A stretch of 22,950 bases of DNA from Collinsella sp. CAG:166. GTDB lineage: Bacteria; Actinomycetota; Coriobacteriia; Coriobacteriales; Coriobacteriaceae. This document shows positions 7,578 through 14,586 of the stretch, in pieces. The translations under genes were made by a program, and so were the position numbers. The DNA is taken from assembly GCA_000434535.1 (NCBI GenBank), contig FR878728.1, forward strand, positions 27,055 through 50,004. The letters are read 5' to 3'. How positions within the stretch are numbered: the first letter of the stretch is position 1; each line of letters begins with the position of its first letter. Below the pieces are notes generated by a model. The model had not been told where the DNA came from. It made no database searches and worked only from the letters and a program-made list of their open reading frames with translations.

Positions 7578-9341
7578 CTAGTGCTTGCCGCCGTGGCTGT
7601 TGAGCCAGATATTGCGACCCAGCATAAGCGCCAGCACCAGCGCGCTCACGTAGCCCATAAAGCCAATGACTGGGATACCAAACACAACCGGCTCGATGCG
7701 TGCATAGTACACCACCGACGAACCGATAAACAGACCGGCGATCACAATCGCCATCGACATGCGGTCGATGATTCCGCCCAGCTGTCGCAGCGCCTTATCG
7801 CTGCTCATGATCTGCGTGTTCACCTTAAGCTGGCCGCGCGTGAGCATACGCGAAGCCAAGCCCAGATACTCGGCCGCCTCGAGCGAGCCTTTTGCCGCGC
7901 GATAGCTGCTCGCGGCAAAGTCGCGGCTCATCTCGCGCATGCGGGCATAGATGCTCTTCTCGTTTTTGATATGAGCCTGAATGATCTGGATCATGTTGAC
8001 GTTGGGCATGTACTCGGTCAGCAGACCCTCGAGCGTCACCATGCCGCGCGCGAACATTGTCACCACGCTCGGCAGCTCAACGTCGTTTTTGCGCGCCAAG
8101 TTTAGCAGCGAGGTCAAAAACTCGCCGATATCCAGATCCTTCAGGTCAAGGCCCGCAAAGTCAGCCACGATAAAGTCAAGATCGGACAAAAAGGCCGAAT
8201 GGTCAAGCTCGGCCGAGTCGCCACGCGTTACGGCGAAGCGCATGAGCGAATCCTTGAGCTTGGGCACGTCACCCTCGGCCACGGCGAAAATCATATCCTT
8301 GACGATACCGCGATCGTGACTCGACATGCGTCCGACCATGCCCAAGTCGATAAAGTAGACGATGCCGTCCTTGAGAATGATGTTTCCCGCATGCGGGTCG
8401 GCATGGAAAAAACCGTCATCGAGCACCTGCGTCGAGTAGTCCTCGACAATCGCGGCACCGATCTTTTCCAAGTCATAGCCCTCGGCCACCAAGCGTTCGG
8501 GATCGGCGATCGAAATGCCGTCGACGTAGTCCATAACCACCACGTGCTCGGTGCACAGGTCCAGATAGGATTTAGGGCACGTCACGCCATGAACGCTCTT
8601 ATGGAACTCGTAGAAGTCGTTGAGGTTTTTGGCCTCGGCCAAAAAGTTGGTCTCCTCGCGAAACGAGGTCCACAACTCCTCGACTACGCCGTGCAGATCA
8701 ACGAATTGATCGGTGTTGACGAACTTGGAAACAATGCGCACCACCGAGCGGATGATATCGATGTCCTGCGCCATAACCTGCTGCGCACCGGGGCGCTGCA
8801 CCTTGACGGCTACGTCCTCGCCCGTCACCAGACGAGCGCGGTGCACCTGCGCGAGCGATGCGCTGCCAAGCGGATTGGGGTCGATCGCATCGAACATCTC
8901 CCCCAGGCGCAGGCCGTATTCCTCTCCCAAGCAGCGGAGCACTACCTCGTACGGCACCGGCTCCACGTCGGAACGCAGACGGCGCAGCTCATCGCAAAAG
9001 CGCTGCGGCAGAATCTCGGACCGGTTGGCCAGAATCTGCCCCATCTTGACGAACATGGGGCCGAGCTCCTCGAGCAGGCGGCGCAAGCGAACCGGCGTGA
9101 GGTTATCCCACACACGGTACTTTTTGACCAAGCGAACAATCTGCCCGATGCGTTCGCGACGACCCGCCGGCGTGAGCTGGTATTCCTCGTCCGGCGCCAT
9201 CGCGTCGGGCTCTTCGGGCACCATATCGACAGCGCGCGGCTTTTTGCGAGCGCCCGAGACGGCGGCATCGACCTCATCGACAACCGCCGCCTCGTCACCC
9301 AAAGGATCTAGATTGTTGTAATCGGTGGTGGAATCTGCCAT
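7578..9341 (-). CDS. AarF/ABC1/UbiB family atypical kinase
   Basis: This protein of 587 residues belongs to the atypical protein-kinase-like family that supports isoprenoid-quinone or lipid metabolism by ATP hydrolysis at the membrane. The family KxGQ motif is at 99-102 (FVKMGQ). The Ala-containing nucleotide loop PLGSASLAQVHRA lies at 157-169, the nucleotide-binding Lys at about 180 (VAVKVQRPG), the catalytic loop HADPHAGN at 313-320 and the metal-binding DLG at 332-334. Two C-terminal membrane helices span about 528-578. Residues 1-55 are an acidic, poorly conserved extension. The gene begins 8 bases after the stop of the phasin-like gene, so translation is probably coupled. The organism is probably an anaerobe without ubiquinone, so a link to menaquinone or membrane lipids is more likely, but this is inference. 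Confidence 0.92.
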   Translation of the reverse strand: MADSTTDYNNLDPLGDEAAVVDEVDAAVSGARKKPRAVDMVPEEPDAMAPDEEYQLTPAGRRERIGQIVRLVKKYRVWDNLTPVRLRRLLEELGPMFVKMGQILANRSEILPQRFCDELRRLRSDVEPVPYEVVLRCLGEEYGLRLGEMFDAIDPNPLGSASLAQVHRARLVTGEDVAVKVQRPGAQQVMAQDIDIIRSVVRIVSKFVNTDQFVDLHGVVEELWTSFREETNFLAEAKNLNDFYEFHKSVHGVTCPKSYLDLCTEHVVVMDYVDGISIADPERLVAEGYDLEKIGAAIVEDYSTQVLDDGFFHADPHAGNIILKDGIVYFIDLGMVGRMSSHDRGIVKDMIFAVAEGDVPKLKDSLMRFAVTRGDSAELDHSAFLSDLDFIVADFAGLDLKDLDIGEFLTSLLNLARKNDVELPSVVTMFARGMVTLEGLLTEYMPNVNMIQIIQAHIKNEKSIYARMREMSRDFAASSYRAAKGSLEAAEYLGLASRMLTRGQLKVNTQIMSSDKALRQLGGIIDRMSMAIVIAGLFIGSSVVYYARIEPVVFGIPVIGFMGYVSALVLALMLGRNIWLNSHGGKH

Positions 9342-9349
9342 CTGCGCTG

Positions 9350-9766
9350 CTACTCGGCCTCTTCGGTATCCTTCGCATCGTCGGGCTCAACGGACTCGAC
9401 GGGCACCGAGGTCACGTTGTCCTCGACCGAATCGACGATGTCGCGCACATGGGCTAGGAAGGCCGTGCGCTCAGGGGCGGTCATAACGCGGACGCGGGCA
9501 AGGATGAGCTCGTCGAGCACGCGCTGGGCCGCAGTCTCGCCCTGTATGCCCAAGCGCTCGGTCAGATCGGAGATGGTACCGCCGGCCTGCTCGAACATGT
9601 CGGACACACTGCGGGCGATATCGGGGGTGGCGGTGTCCTTGCGGACCTGCTCGCCCTTGGTGTTAAGGTCGTCGAGGACCTTCTTGCCGCCTTCGACAGC
9701 AACGGCGGCAGCGCCAAAGCCCACGTTAATGGCGCCGTTAACAAGCTGATCGAGTTTCATAACCAT
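9350..9766 (-). CDS. Small helical phasin-like protein paired with the UbiB-family kinase
   Basis: This protein of 138 residues resembles the small helical phasin or PHA-granule-associated-like proteins often found beside AarF/UbiB genes. The match is a judgement from pattern and not a firm assignment. The N-terminal part is amphipathic (LDQLVNGAINVGFGAAAVAVEGGKKVLDDL), the middle is charged and helical (LTERLGIQG, AAQRVLDELILARVRVMT), and the C terminus is acidic (DDAKDTEEAE). There is no signal peptide. I chose the ATG at 9766 because GGAG sits six bases upstream. A TTG at 9778 would place the ribosome site inside the coding region. Its stop is 8 bases before the kinase start, which suggests the two proteins work together. 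Confidence 0.76.
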   Translation of the reverse strand: MVMKLDQLVNGAINVGFGAAAVAVEGGKKVLDDLNTKGEQVRKDTATPDIARSVSDMFEQAGGTISDLTERLGIQGETAAQRVLDELILARVRVMTAPERTAFLAHVRDIVDSVEDNVTSVPVESVEPDDAKDTEEAE

Positions 9767-9801
9767 GGTTGTCTCCAATCACAAACAACTGCATTGGCGT
9801 T

Positions 9802-9831
9802 CTTGTACCCAAGATTGAGCGAAAGCGACAA
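9802..9831 (-). promoter_or_regulatory. Possible promoter of the phasin-like/UbiB operon
   Basis: On the minus strand TTGTCG (9831-9826) and TACAAG (9807-9802) are separated by 18 bases and each matches four of six consensus positions. The site is 36 bases upstream of the start codon at 9766. It is a weak match and nothing else supports it. Confidence 0.3.
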
Positions 9832-9865
9832 AGCGTTTTAGCGCTATTCGATCGACGGGAAATCC

Positions 9866-11389
9866 CTACCTCACGTTGTCGTTCATCGCGAAAGAGTTCT
9901 TCATGGCGCAGCTCGTGGTGTAGAGCACCTTGCCCAGCAGGGCATCGGTCTCCACGCGAACACGCTCGGCAAAGGCCTCGTTGGCGCGTGCAAGCTCGGC
10001 AGGCACCTCGACCTCGGGCAGAGCGGCTACGGCAGCGTCGACGTCATGGATCTGCTTGTGGCCCATGCCACCGACCTTCTCCTGATAGTCCTCCACAGCG
10101 CGGCCGCACTCATGGAAGCGGACGTCGGCCAGGGCGCCGATCAGGCGGTTGGCCCAGTAGAAGTTTTCGGACGTCACGCGAGCCTGCGTGTCGGCATAGT
10201 ACTCGGGCATGGTCTCGACGTTGGCGTACAGCGGAACCAGCGCGTTAAACGAGTTGGAGCCAAAGGCCATCCACTGCACGGCGCGATAGGCCGGCTGCGC
10301 ATAGGGGCGCAGCTGCAGCACGGCGAGCTGGCTGTTGCGGTTGATGCCGATGGGGCGATAGGCGCCGCGCGTGGCGGGCGTGCCCTTGCTGCCGTAGCAG
10401 TCGTACTCCGTACCCTGGTAGTGGCTCGAGAGTACGTACTTGATGTCCTCGATGGTCACCTTACGCTCGGGCACGCGGCTCCAGGGGATATCGTCGCTCT
10501 CGGGCGTGTAGTCGGCGTCGGGGCCATCCCACACGTCACTGGGGTTGAGGCAGCGCTGCATGTACCAGGCGCGCGGCGTGTTGTAGACGTGGTCGCTGTC
10601 GCTATGCGAGCCAAATGCCTCGCGCGGGTTAAAGACCGCAGCCGGGCCGTCGCCCTCAACGCCCAGCGTCAGGTCCAGATGCCACTCGGCCATCCAGGCG
10701 CGCAGGTCGGCCGAGCACATGTGGTCGGCCTGGGCGCCCTCGGCATCGTCCAGGTCAAAGCTGTCGATGCCCAGTTGGTTGGGCATGGTCACATAGGCGT
10801 CGTCGGGCACGCGCTTGGCGATCCAGTGGTGGCCGCCGATGGTCTCGAGCCACCAGATCTCGTCCACGTCGCTAAAGGCGATGCCGTTGTTCTCGTAGGT
10901 GCCGTAGCGCTCGAGCAGGTCGCCCAGGATACGAACGCCGTCGCGGGCGGACTTGGCGTAGGGCAGGACCAGGGTCACCATGTCCTCCTCGCCCAGGCCA
11001 CCAGGCTGCGCCGGCACATAGCCGTCCTCACCCTCGTTGCCCTTGGCGGGCGCGTAGTCCGCGAGCGGATCGGCGCCGCGAACGCGCTCGTTGGTGGTGA
11101 GCGTCTCGGTTGCGGACATGCCCACATTGAGCTCGTTGAAACCGGCCTCGGCCCAGATGCCGTGGCCCGGGACAACATCGGGGACGCTCGTGTAGCGCAT
11201 GGGGTTATCGGGCAGTTCAACGGTCAGGTGACTCAGGACGCTCGTGTAGACGCGCGGCTGCTCGTCGGGATGCACTACGCACATGTGCTTGGGCTCAAAC
11301 ACCCCGTTGGACGAGTCCTCGTTGCGGGCGACCAGGGTCGACCCGTCGTAGCTTGCGTTCTTACCGACCAGAATCGTTGTGCACGGCAT
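9866..11389 (-). CDS. C69 family dipeptidase (PepD-like)
   Basis: This protein of 507 residues belongs to the N-terminal-nucleophile peptidase family C69, which hydrolyses dipeptides. The start decides the chemistry. From the ATG at 11389 the protein begins Met-Pro-Cys-Thr-Thr, placing the expected nucleophile Cys at position 3 of the primary product. The family signature CTTILVGK.AS.DGST..ARNED follows at once. The AGGAGG site is six bases before this ATG, whereas an in-frame ATG at 11395 would directly abut it. Other family-like stretches are GHGIWAEAGFNELNVGMSATET, EIWWLETIGGHHW and the central ARAWYMQRCLNPS-like segment. There is no signal peptide, so it probably acts in the cytoplasm on imported peptides. 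It stands alone between the phasin-like gene and the inverted-repeat element. The length fits the family. Confidence 0.92.
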   Translation of the reverse strand: MPCTTILVGKNASYDGSTLVARNEDSSNGVFEPKHMCVVHPDEQPRVYTSVLSHLTVELPDNPMRYTSVPDVVPGHGIWAEAGFNELNVGMSATETLTTNERVRGADPLADYAPAKGNEGEDGYVPAQPGGLGEEDMVTLVLPYAKSARDGVRILGDLLERYGTYENNGIAFSDVDEIWWLETIGGHHWIAKRVPDDAYVTMPNQLGIDSFDLDDAEGAQADHMCSADLRAWMAEWHLDLTLGVEGDGPAAVFNPREAFGSHSDSDHVYNTPRAWYMQRCLNPSDVWDGPDADYTPESDDIPWSRVPERKVTIEDIKYVLSSHYQGTEYDCYGSKGTPATRGAYRPIGINRNSQLAVLQLRPYAQPAYRAVQWMAFGSNSFNALVPLYANVETMPEYYADTQARVTSENFYWANRLIGALADVRFHECGRAVEDYQEKVGGMGHKQIHDVDAAVAALPEVEVPAELARANEAFAERVRVETDALLGKVLYTTSCAMKNSFAMNDNVR

Positions 11390-11472
11390 GCGCATCCTCC
11401 TTGAGCGAAGAAATCAAACGGCAACAGTGTATCGCTTCGACGCAAAAAGGGCGAAACCACGGCCTCGGCAGC

Positions 11473-11710
11473 CCCCGTGGTCAAAAAATGCCAAATATGA
11501 GTACTGTCACTAATTTAGTAACAGCAATTTTGCTACGCATGGGTGTCGAAAGTCTACATTTGTTCAAAAATTAGATGATGTACTTCCCCATAGGTCCAAT
11601 AAAATAGGCTCTCTATCGATAATAAATATCGTAAGAGAGCCAAATTAACCTAAAATATATGTGACTATCTTGGCAACAGTACTCATATTTGGCATTTTTT
11701 GTCCACGGGG
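11473..11710. repeat. 238-bp AT-rich element with 35-bp inverted ends
   Basis: The left arm 11473-11507 and the right arm 11676-11710 are inverted copies with one mismatch in 35 bases (position 11481). Both contain CAAAAAATGCC. Inside are three more helices: ACTAA/TTAGT at about 11509-11519, AGCAA/TTGCT at 11523-11534, and a 15-base pair of arms at 11607-11621 and 11627-11641 starting GGCTCTCT with two mismatches. The element is much richer in A+T than its surroundings and contains no convincing reading frame. No target duplication is evident. It fills nearly the whole 354-base gap between the dipeptidase start and the folD stop. It could be a MITE-like element, a structured RNA, or a two-way terminator. 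A second hairpin, CCACGG (11457-11462) with CCGTGG (11475-11480), could compete with the left arm. Confidence 0.82.
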
Positions 11711-11743
11711 TATAGAACTAACCCCTCAAACAGCCCAAAACGC

Positions 11744-12598
11744 CTATTTCAATGCGCGCTCGGCCGCTTCGATCACGTGTTTGGCGAGAATCGCCGTTGT
11801 CACGGCGCCCACGCCGCCCGGCACGGGGGTGATGGCACCAACAACCGGCTCCACAGCATCAAAATCGACGTCCCCGACCAGCTTGCCAGCGGCTTCGTCC
11901 CAATTAATGCCAACATCGATAATCGCCTGGTCCTCGCGGACCGCATCTGCGCCAATCGTGCGCGCGCGTCCAACGGCGGCAACCACAATGTCGGCAGCAC
12001 AGCACTCGGCGGCAAGATCGCGCGTATGCGTATGGCACGTCGTCACGGTTGCGTTGCGCGCCGTAAGCATGGCGGCAACGGGGCGGCCAATTACCAGTGA
12101 GCGTCCGACCACGGCAACTTTGGCGCCGTCCAGCTCAACGCCGTAATGATCCAGCAAAGCAAGCACGGCTTCAGCTGTGCAGGGGGCAAAACCCTCGCCG
12201 CGCCCCGAAAGCGTGGTGAGCAGCGAAGCCGGCGTCATGGAGTCAACGTCCTTGGCGGGATCGAGCGCTGCGGCGACGGCGTTCTCGTCAAGGCCGGCGG
12301 GCAGCGGGCGAAACATCAGACAGCCATGAACAGCCGGGTCGGCATTGATGTCCTCGATGGCCGTCAACAGCTCGTCTTGCGAAACACCGGCAGGAAGCAA
12401 CACGCGACGCGCCTCGATGCCAACCTTTTCGCAGCGTTTAAGGGCGCCGCGCTCGTAGGATAGGTCGTCCTCGCGTTCACCCACACGCACGATAGCAAGC
12501 GTCGGAACTACACCGCGTTCGCGCAGCGCAGCGCAGCGGGCAGCGAGCTCCTCAGTCAAAGCGCGGGCGACGGGAGCACCCTTCAGTAGCTCAGCCAT
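11744..12598 (-). CDS. folD: FolD-type methylenetetrahydrofolate dehydrogenase (cyclohydrolase residues altered)
   Basis: This protein of 284 residues belongs to the FolD family, which interconverts methylene- and methenyl-tetrahydrofolate (and usually formyl-tetrahydrofolate) in cytoplasmic one-carbon metabolism. The dinucleotide site VVGRSLVIGRPVA is at about 163-175, IDVGIN at about 227-232, GDVDF at 242-246 and the closing ITPVPGGVGAVT at 256-267. In the active-site helix, Tyr48 is kept but the position four residues on, normally the catalytic Lys, is Ala52. In the HG-LVQLPLP motif the sequence is HGCLMFRPLP, so the usual Gln is Phe96. The DVD aspartates (117 and 119) remain. The start is ATG at 12598, with AGGGG upstream and two bases after the stop of the neighbouring cyclohydrolase-type gene, so the genes are coupled. 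Confidence 0.93.
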   Translation of the reverse strand: MAELLKGAPVARALTEELAARCAALRERGVVPTLAIVRVGEREDDLSYERGALKRCEKVGIEARRVLLPAGVSQDELLTAIEDINADPAVHGCLMFRPLPAGLDENAVAAALDPAKDVDSMTPASLLTTLSGRGEGFAPCTAEAVLALLDHYGVELDGAKVAVVGRSLVIGRPVAAMLTARNATVTTCHTHTRDLAAECCAADIVVAAVGRARTIGADAVREDQAIIDVGINWDEAAGKLVGDVDFDAVEPVVGAITPVPGGVGAVTTAILAKHVIEAAERALK

Positions 12599-12600
12599 GG

Positions 12601-13233
12601 CTATCCCCTCTTTCTTGCAGCGTCGGAGGCGCGGCGCGCCAGCGCATCGGCGCGCGGCAACCATGTGTCGAGCAACTCATCACACGCCGTCTCGAGCTCC
12701 TCGGCGCGTGCACGATCCTTCATAGACGTGGTGTTCGCAAAGAGCGTCAAGCTCGCGCCCTGCATGGCGGCGCGGCAGAATACGGCGCCGCACGCCACAT
12801 CGGACAGCAGCTGACGCGAACCCTTGTCGGCCATGTCCTCGAGCAGCGCCAGTGCGCGCCCGCAGGCATCCATAATGCGATACGGCGGCATAGCGGCCAC
12901 ATGCAGCGCATCCTGAATCGCAGCCGGTCGGGCCGGGTCCTCACGCGGAATACCGTACGCCGCGGACACCTGTCCGTAGGCACGAACGTCCTCGGCAACC
13001 AACTCGACAAGCTCCTGGGCCAGCTCATCAGCCTGGGTAAACGCGCGCGTCAGGTCATCCGCACGATCAGCAAGCGCGGGATTGGTCGCACCGTAGCGGG
13101 CAACCATTCCGCACAGCGAGGCGCCCAGCGCGCCCACAAAAGCGCTCGCGCTGCCACCGCCGGGAACCGGCTCGCGCGCGGCAAGCGCCTCGGCAAACCC
13201 GCGGCAGGTCTTGTCCATCATCTCTTGGCTCAT
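12601..13233 (-). CDS. fchA: Cyclodeaminase/cyclohydrolase family protein (FchA-like methenyl-THF cyclohydrolase)
   Basis: This protein of 210 residues belongs to the family of the C-terminal domain of formiminotransferase-cyclodeaminase. In anaerobes, stand-alone members (FchA) act as methenyl-tetrahydrofolate cyclohydrolases. The folate-binding signature PVPGGGSASA is near the N terminus (about 23-32), followed by a hydrophobic helix and a later SDVACGAVFCRAA segment matching the family SD..VGA pattern. The length is normal for the stand-alone form. I chose the ATG at 13233, which has AAGGTG upstream. A GTG at 13239 is the alternative. The gene ends two bases before the start of the FolD-type gene and the two form a folate operon. 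Histidine-degradation genes are absent here, so cyclohydrolase activity is more likely than formimino-folate deamination. Confidence 0.88.
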   Translation of the reverse strand: MSQEMMDKTCRGFAEALAAREPVPGGGSASAFVGALGASLCGMVARYGATNPALADRADDLTRAFTQADELAQELVELVAEDVRAYGQVSAAYGIPREDPARPAAIQDALHVAAMPPYRIMDACGRALALLEDMADKGSRQLLSDVACGAVFCRAAMQGASLTLFANTTSMKDRARAEELETACDELLDTWLPRADALARRASDAARKRG

Positions 13234-13260
13234 ACGCACGCACCTTCAAGTCATATACAT

Positions 13261-13284
13261 CGGTCGGGTGGCAACCACCGACCG
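13261..13284 (-). other. Leader hairpin upstream of the folate operon
   Basis: CGGTCG (13261-13266) and GTGG (13268-13271) pair with CCAC (13275-13278) and CGACCG (13279-13284), with a three-base loop and one bulged G. It lies 27 bases before the start at 13233 on the minus strand. No T-run follows on that strand, so it is not an obvious terminator. It may affect translation or message stability. I could not match it to a known folate riboswitch. Confidence 0.42.
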
Positions 13285-13462
13285 ACCGCATCGATCACAT
13301 AATGGTGCTAAGTCTAGCCCATAAGTACTCAAGCGTCAGCGCACCTGGCCATCGCGGATTTCTATGGCACACGATAGGCGTCGGCACCGCAAACATGGGA
13401 AACATGGCCCGCCTTTCGGGACTTCCGGACGTCAAAAACTGGGGCATATCTATAAACAAGGA

Positions 13463-13557
13463 ACCTGTTGGGGCAACGCCCGCGTACACGCGACCCTTTA
13501 AAACAACGGGCACCTCACCCCGGGGAGGGCCGACAGCATCGGCCCTCCCCTCTTTTG
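13463..13557 (+). ncRNA. Candidate small RNA ending at an orphan terminator
   Basis: No credible gene precedes the strong terminator at 13522-13557. Upstream of it are a possible -10 TATAAA (13451-13456), then successive small hairpins GGGC-AAC-GCCC (13471-13481) and CGCG-TACA-CGCG (13481-13492). A transcript of about 95 bases is therefore possible. There is no good -35 and I match it to no known RNA family. The alternative is a terminator for read-through from outside the visible genes. Confidence 0.27.
13522..13557 (+). terminator. Rho-independent terminator without an obvious upstream gene
   Basis: A 12-bp perfect stem pairs 13522-13533 with 13539-13550 around CAGCA, followed by TCTTTT. 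The nearest upstream plus-strand gene is more than 10 kb away, so it either ends a small RNA or insulates the lipoprotein gene from read-through. Confidence 0.78.
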
Positions 13558-13693
13558 CGACCGCACATATTGCCACTTGTCGGCGCAATTCCAGCCCCCA
13601 GAATGGGACACATGGCCCACCCTAGCGAGCCGTCCACGCGTACAGTAAAGGCAGGTAATCCGTGGGCGGTTACAGATCGAGGAGGACACGACC

Positions 13694-14281
13694 ATGAAAA
13701 AGAAGGCCTTTGCGATTCTCACCCTCTGCATAAGCCTCTTTGCCGCAGTTGCCCTGGTGGGCTGCGGTGGCAGCGGCGGCGCTACCGGAAGTGGCGGTGG
13801 AGCAGAAAAGCCAGCCGTGGATATGAGGACTGACTTCATTTGGTTTAAAGTCGAGGTGCCCGAGGGCGTCGAAATCACGGACGTCGCAGGCGATACCGCC
13901 GACAGGGCCCAGTTTAAGTTCACCGAGAGCGAGCATGCCAGCGACCGCTTCATCCCCGTCTTCGATCCTGACAAGAACGCCGATGAACTGTTCGACTACG
14001 AGGCAAAGTGGAAGGCCAACTCCGGATGGACCGAGAGCGATCCCGTTAAGTACAACGGCAAGACCTGGCGCAGCGCCTACTTTACGCACTCGGGCGGCGT
14101 AACGACCGAATACTTCACCGACGTTGACGGCGGCAGTGTGTACGTGCGTATCGACAACGTCGAGGAACACAAGGACGCCGTCGAGACCATGATGAAGTCT
14201 CTGGAATTTGCCGACGACATCGCCGAGGCCAAGACCGAGGCCATGAACGTCAAGCTCGACGATATCGAGATCAAGCGCTAA
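13694..14281 (+). CDS. Lipoprotein of unknown function
   Basis: This protein of 195 residues has a lipoprotein signal peptide: MKKK, a hydrophobic core (AFAILTLCISLFAAVA) and the lipobox LVGC with the lipidated Cys at 24. A Gly/Ser-rich spacer follows (25-37). The mature part is acidic and of mixed strand and helix character (FIWFKVEVPEGVEITD, VEEHKDAVETMMKSLEF), and I do not recognise its family. It resembles small extracytoplasmic lipoproteins whose domain begins with a predicted beta strand on the word 'VPEGVE'. The ribosome site GGAGGA is eight bases before the ATG. The gene stands alone between two similar terminators (13522-13557 and 14354-14385), so it is probably a single-gene transcript anchored on the outer face of the membrane. 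Confidence 0.88.
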   Translation: MKKKAFAILTLCISLFAAVALVGCGGSGGATGSGGGAEKPAVDMRTDFIWFKVEVPEGVEITDVAGDTADRAQFKFTESEHASDRFIPVFDPDKNADELFDYEAKWKANSGWTESDPVKYNGKTWRSAYFTHSGGVTTEYFTDVDGGSVYVRIDNVEEHKDAVETMMKSLEFADDIAEAKTEAMNVKLDDIEIKR

Positions 14282-14353
14282 GCGACTGGCAAGCGCAACG
14301 GGAAACACGGTCGCAGTGCAAACAAGCGACGGTACCCCAGCGCTTCGTACCCA

Positions 14354-14385
14354 GGGAGGGCCGGTAAACCGACCCTCCCTTTCTT
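14354..14385 (+). terminator. Rho-independent terminator of the lipoprotein gene
   Basis: GGGAGGGCCGG (14354-14364) pairs with CCGACCCTCCC (14369-14379) with one C-A mismatch and a TAAA loop. TTTCTT follows. It lies 72 bases after the stop codon. Confidence 0.9.
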
Positions 14386-14586
14386 ATGCCGGTAGCCGAC
14401 GAACGCGAGGATGCCGGACGTCGGAACCGCCCCAAATGTGGCAACAGTACGAAAACGACAAACGCCCCAACACGTCCGCCCGCCGATTTATTGTGCCGCG
14501 CAGGCAATTAAACCAGCATCTTTAAACATCTGAGCAGTATAGTGACCAAAACTATCGCATAACCGCACTCTGCGAATGGAGAAGTT
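14386..14586 (+). other. Intergenic region and probable promoter of the PI-PLC gene
   Basis: I see no gene here. TATAGT at 14538-14543 could be a -10 element, but no matching -35 is visible. It begins a short inverted pair with ACTAT about eight bases on. GGAG lies five bases before the ATG at 14587. TGGCAACAGTAC at 14439-14450 exactly repeats 11671-11682 inside the inverted-repeat element. Confidence 0.4.

Larger units (their letters stand above)
13395..13621 (+). repeat. Pair of 19-bp direct repeats in a gene-free region
   Basis: ATGGGAAACATGGCCCGCC at 13395-13413 and ATGGGACACATGGCCCACC at 13603-13621 differ at two positions. They flank the orphan terminator at 13522-13557. They lie in the 460-base gap between the folate operon and the lipoprotein gene. 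Their function is unknown. Confidence 0.45.

Noticed and set aside
8199..9311. Plus-strand open frame of 370 codons opposite the UbiB-type gene
   Set aside because: It is a His/Asn/Asp-rich shadow frame without a ribosome site, and the minus-strand gene has all the family motifs.
10046..11404. Plus-strand open frame of 452 codons opposite the dipeptidase
   Set aside because: It is a shadow of the C69 dipeptidase caused by high GC at third codon positions. No recognisable motif is present.
11661..11710. Right arm of the inverted repeat as a simple terminator for folD
   Set aside because: The matching arm lies about 170 bases away and a perfect 26-base block is repeated, so a local terminator does not explain it. 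On the minus strand the arm reads as a run of A and not T.
13234..13300. Tetrahydrofolate riboswitch before the folate operon
   Set aside because: Only one simple hairpin is visible. The conserved core of known THF riboswitches could not be matched.
13302..13625. Plus-strand open frame of 107 codons in the gap before the lipoprotein gene
   Set aside because: It runs through a strong terminator stem and the flanking repeats, has no ribosome site and resembles no protein family.
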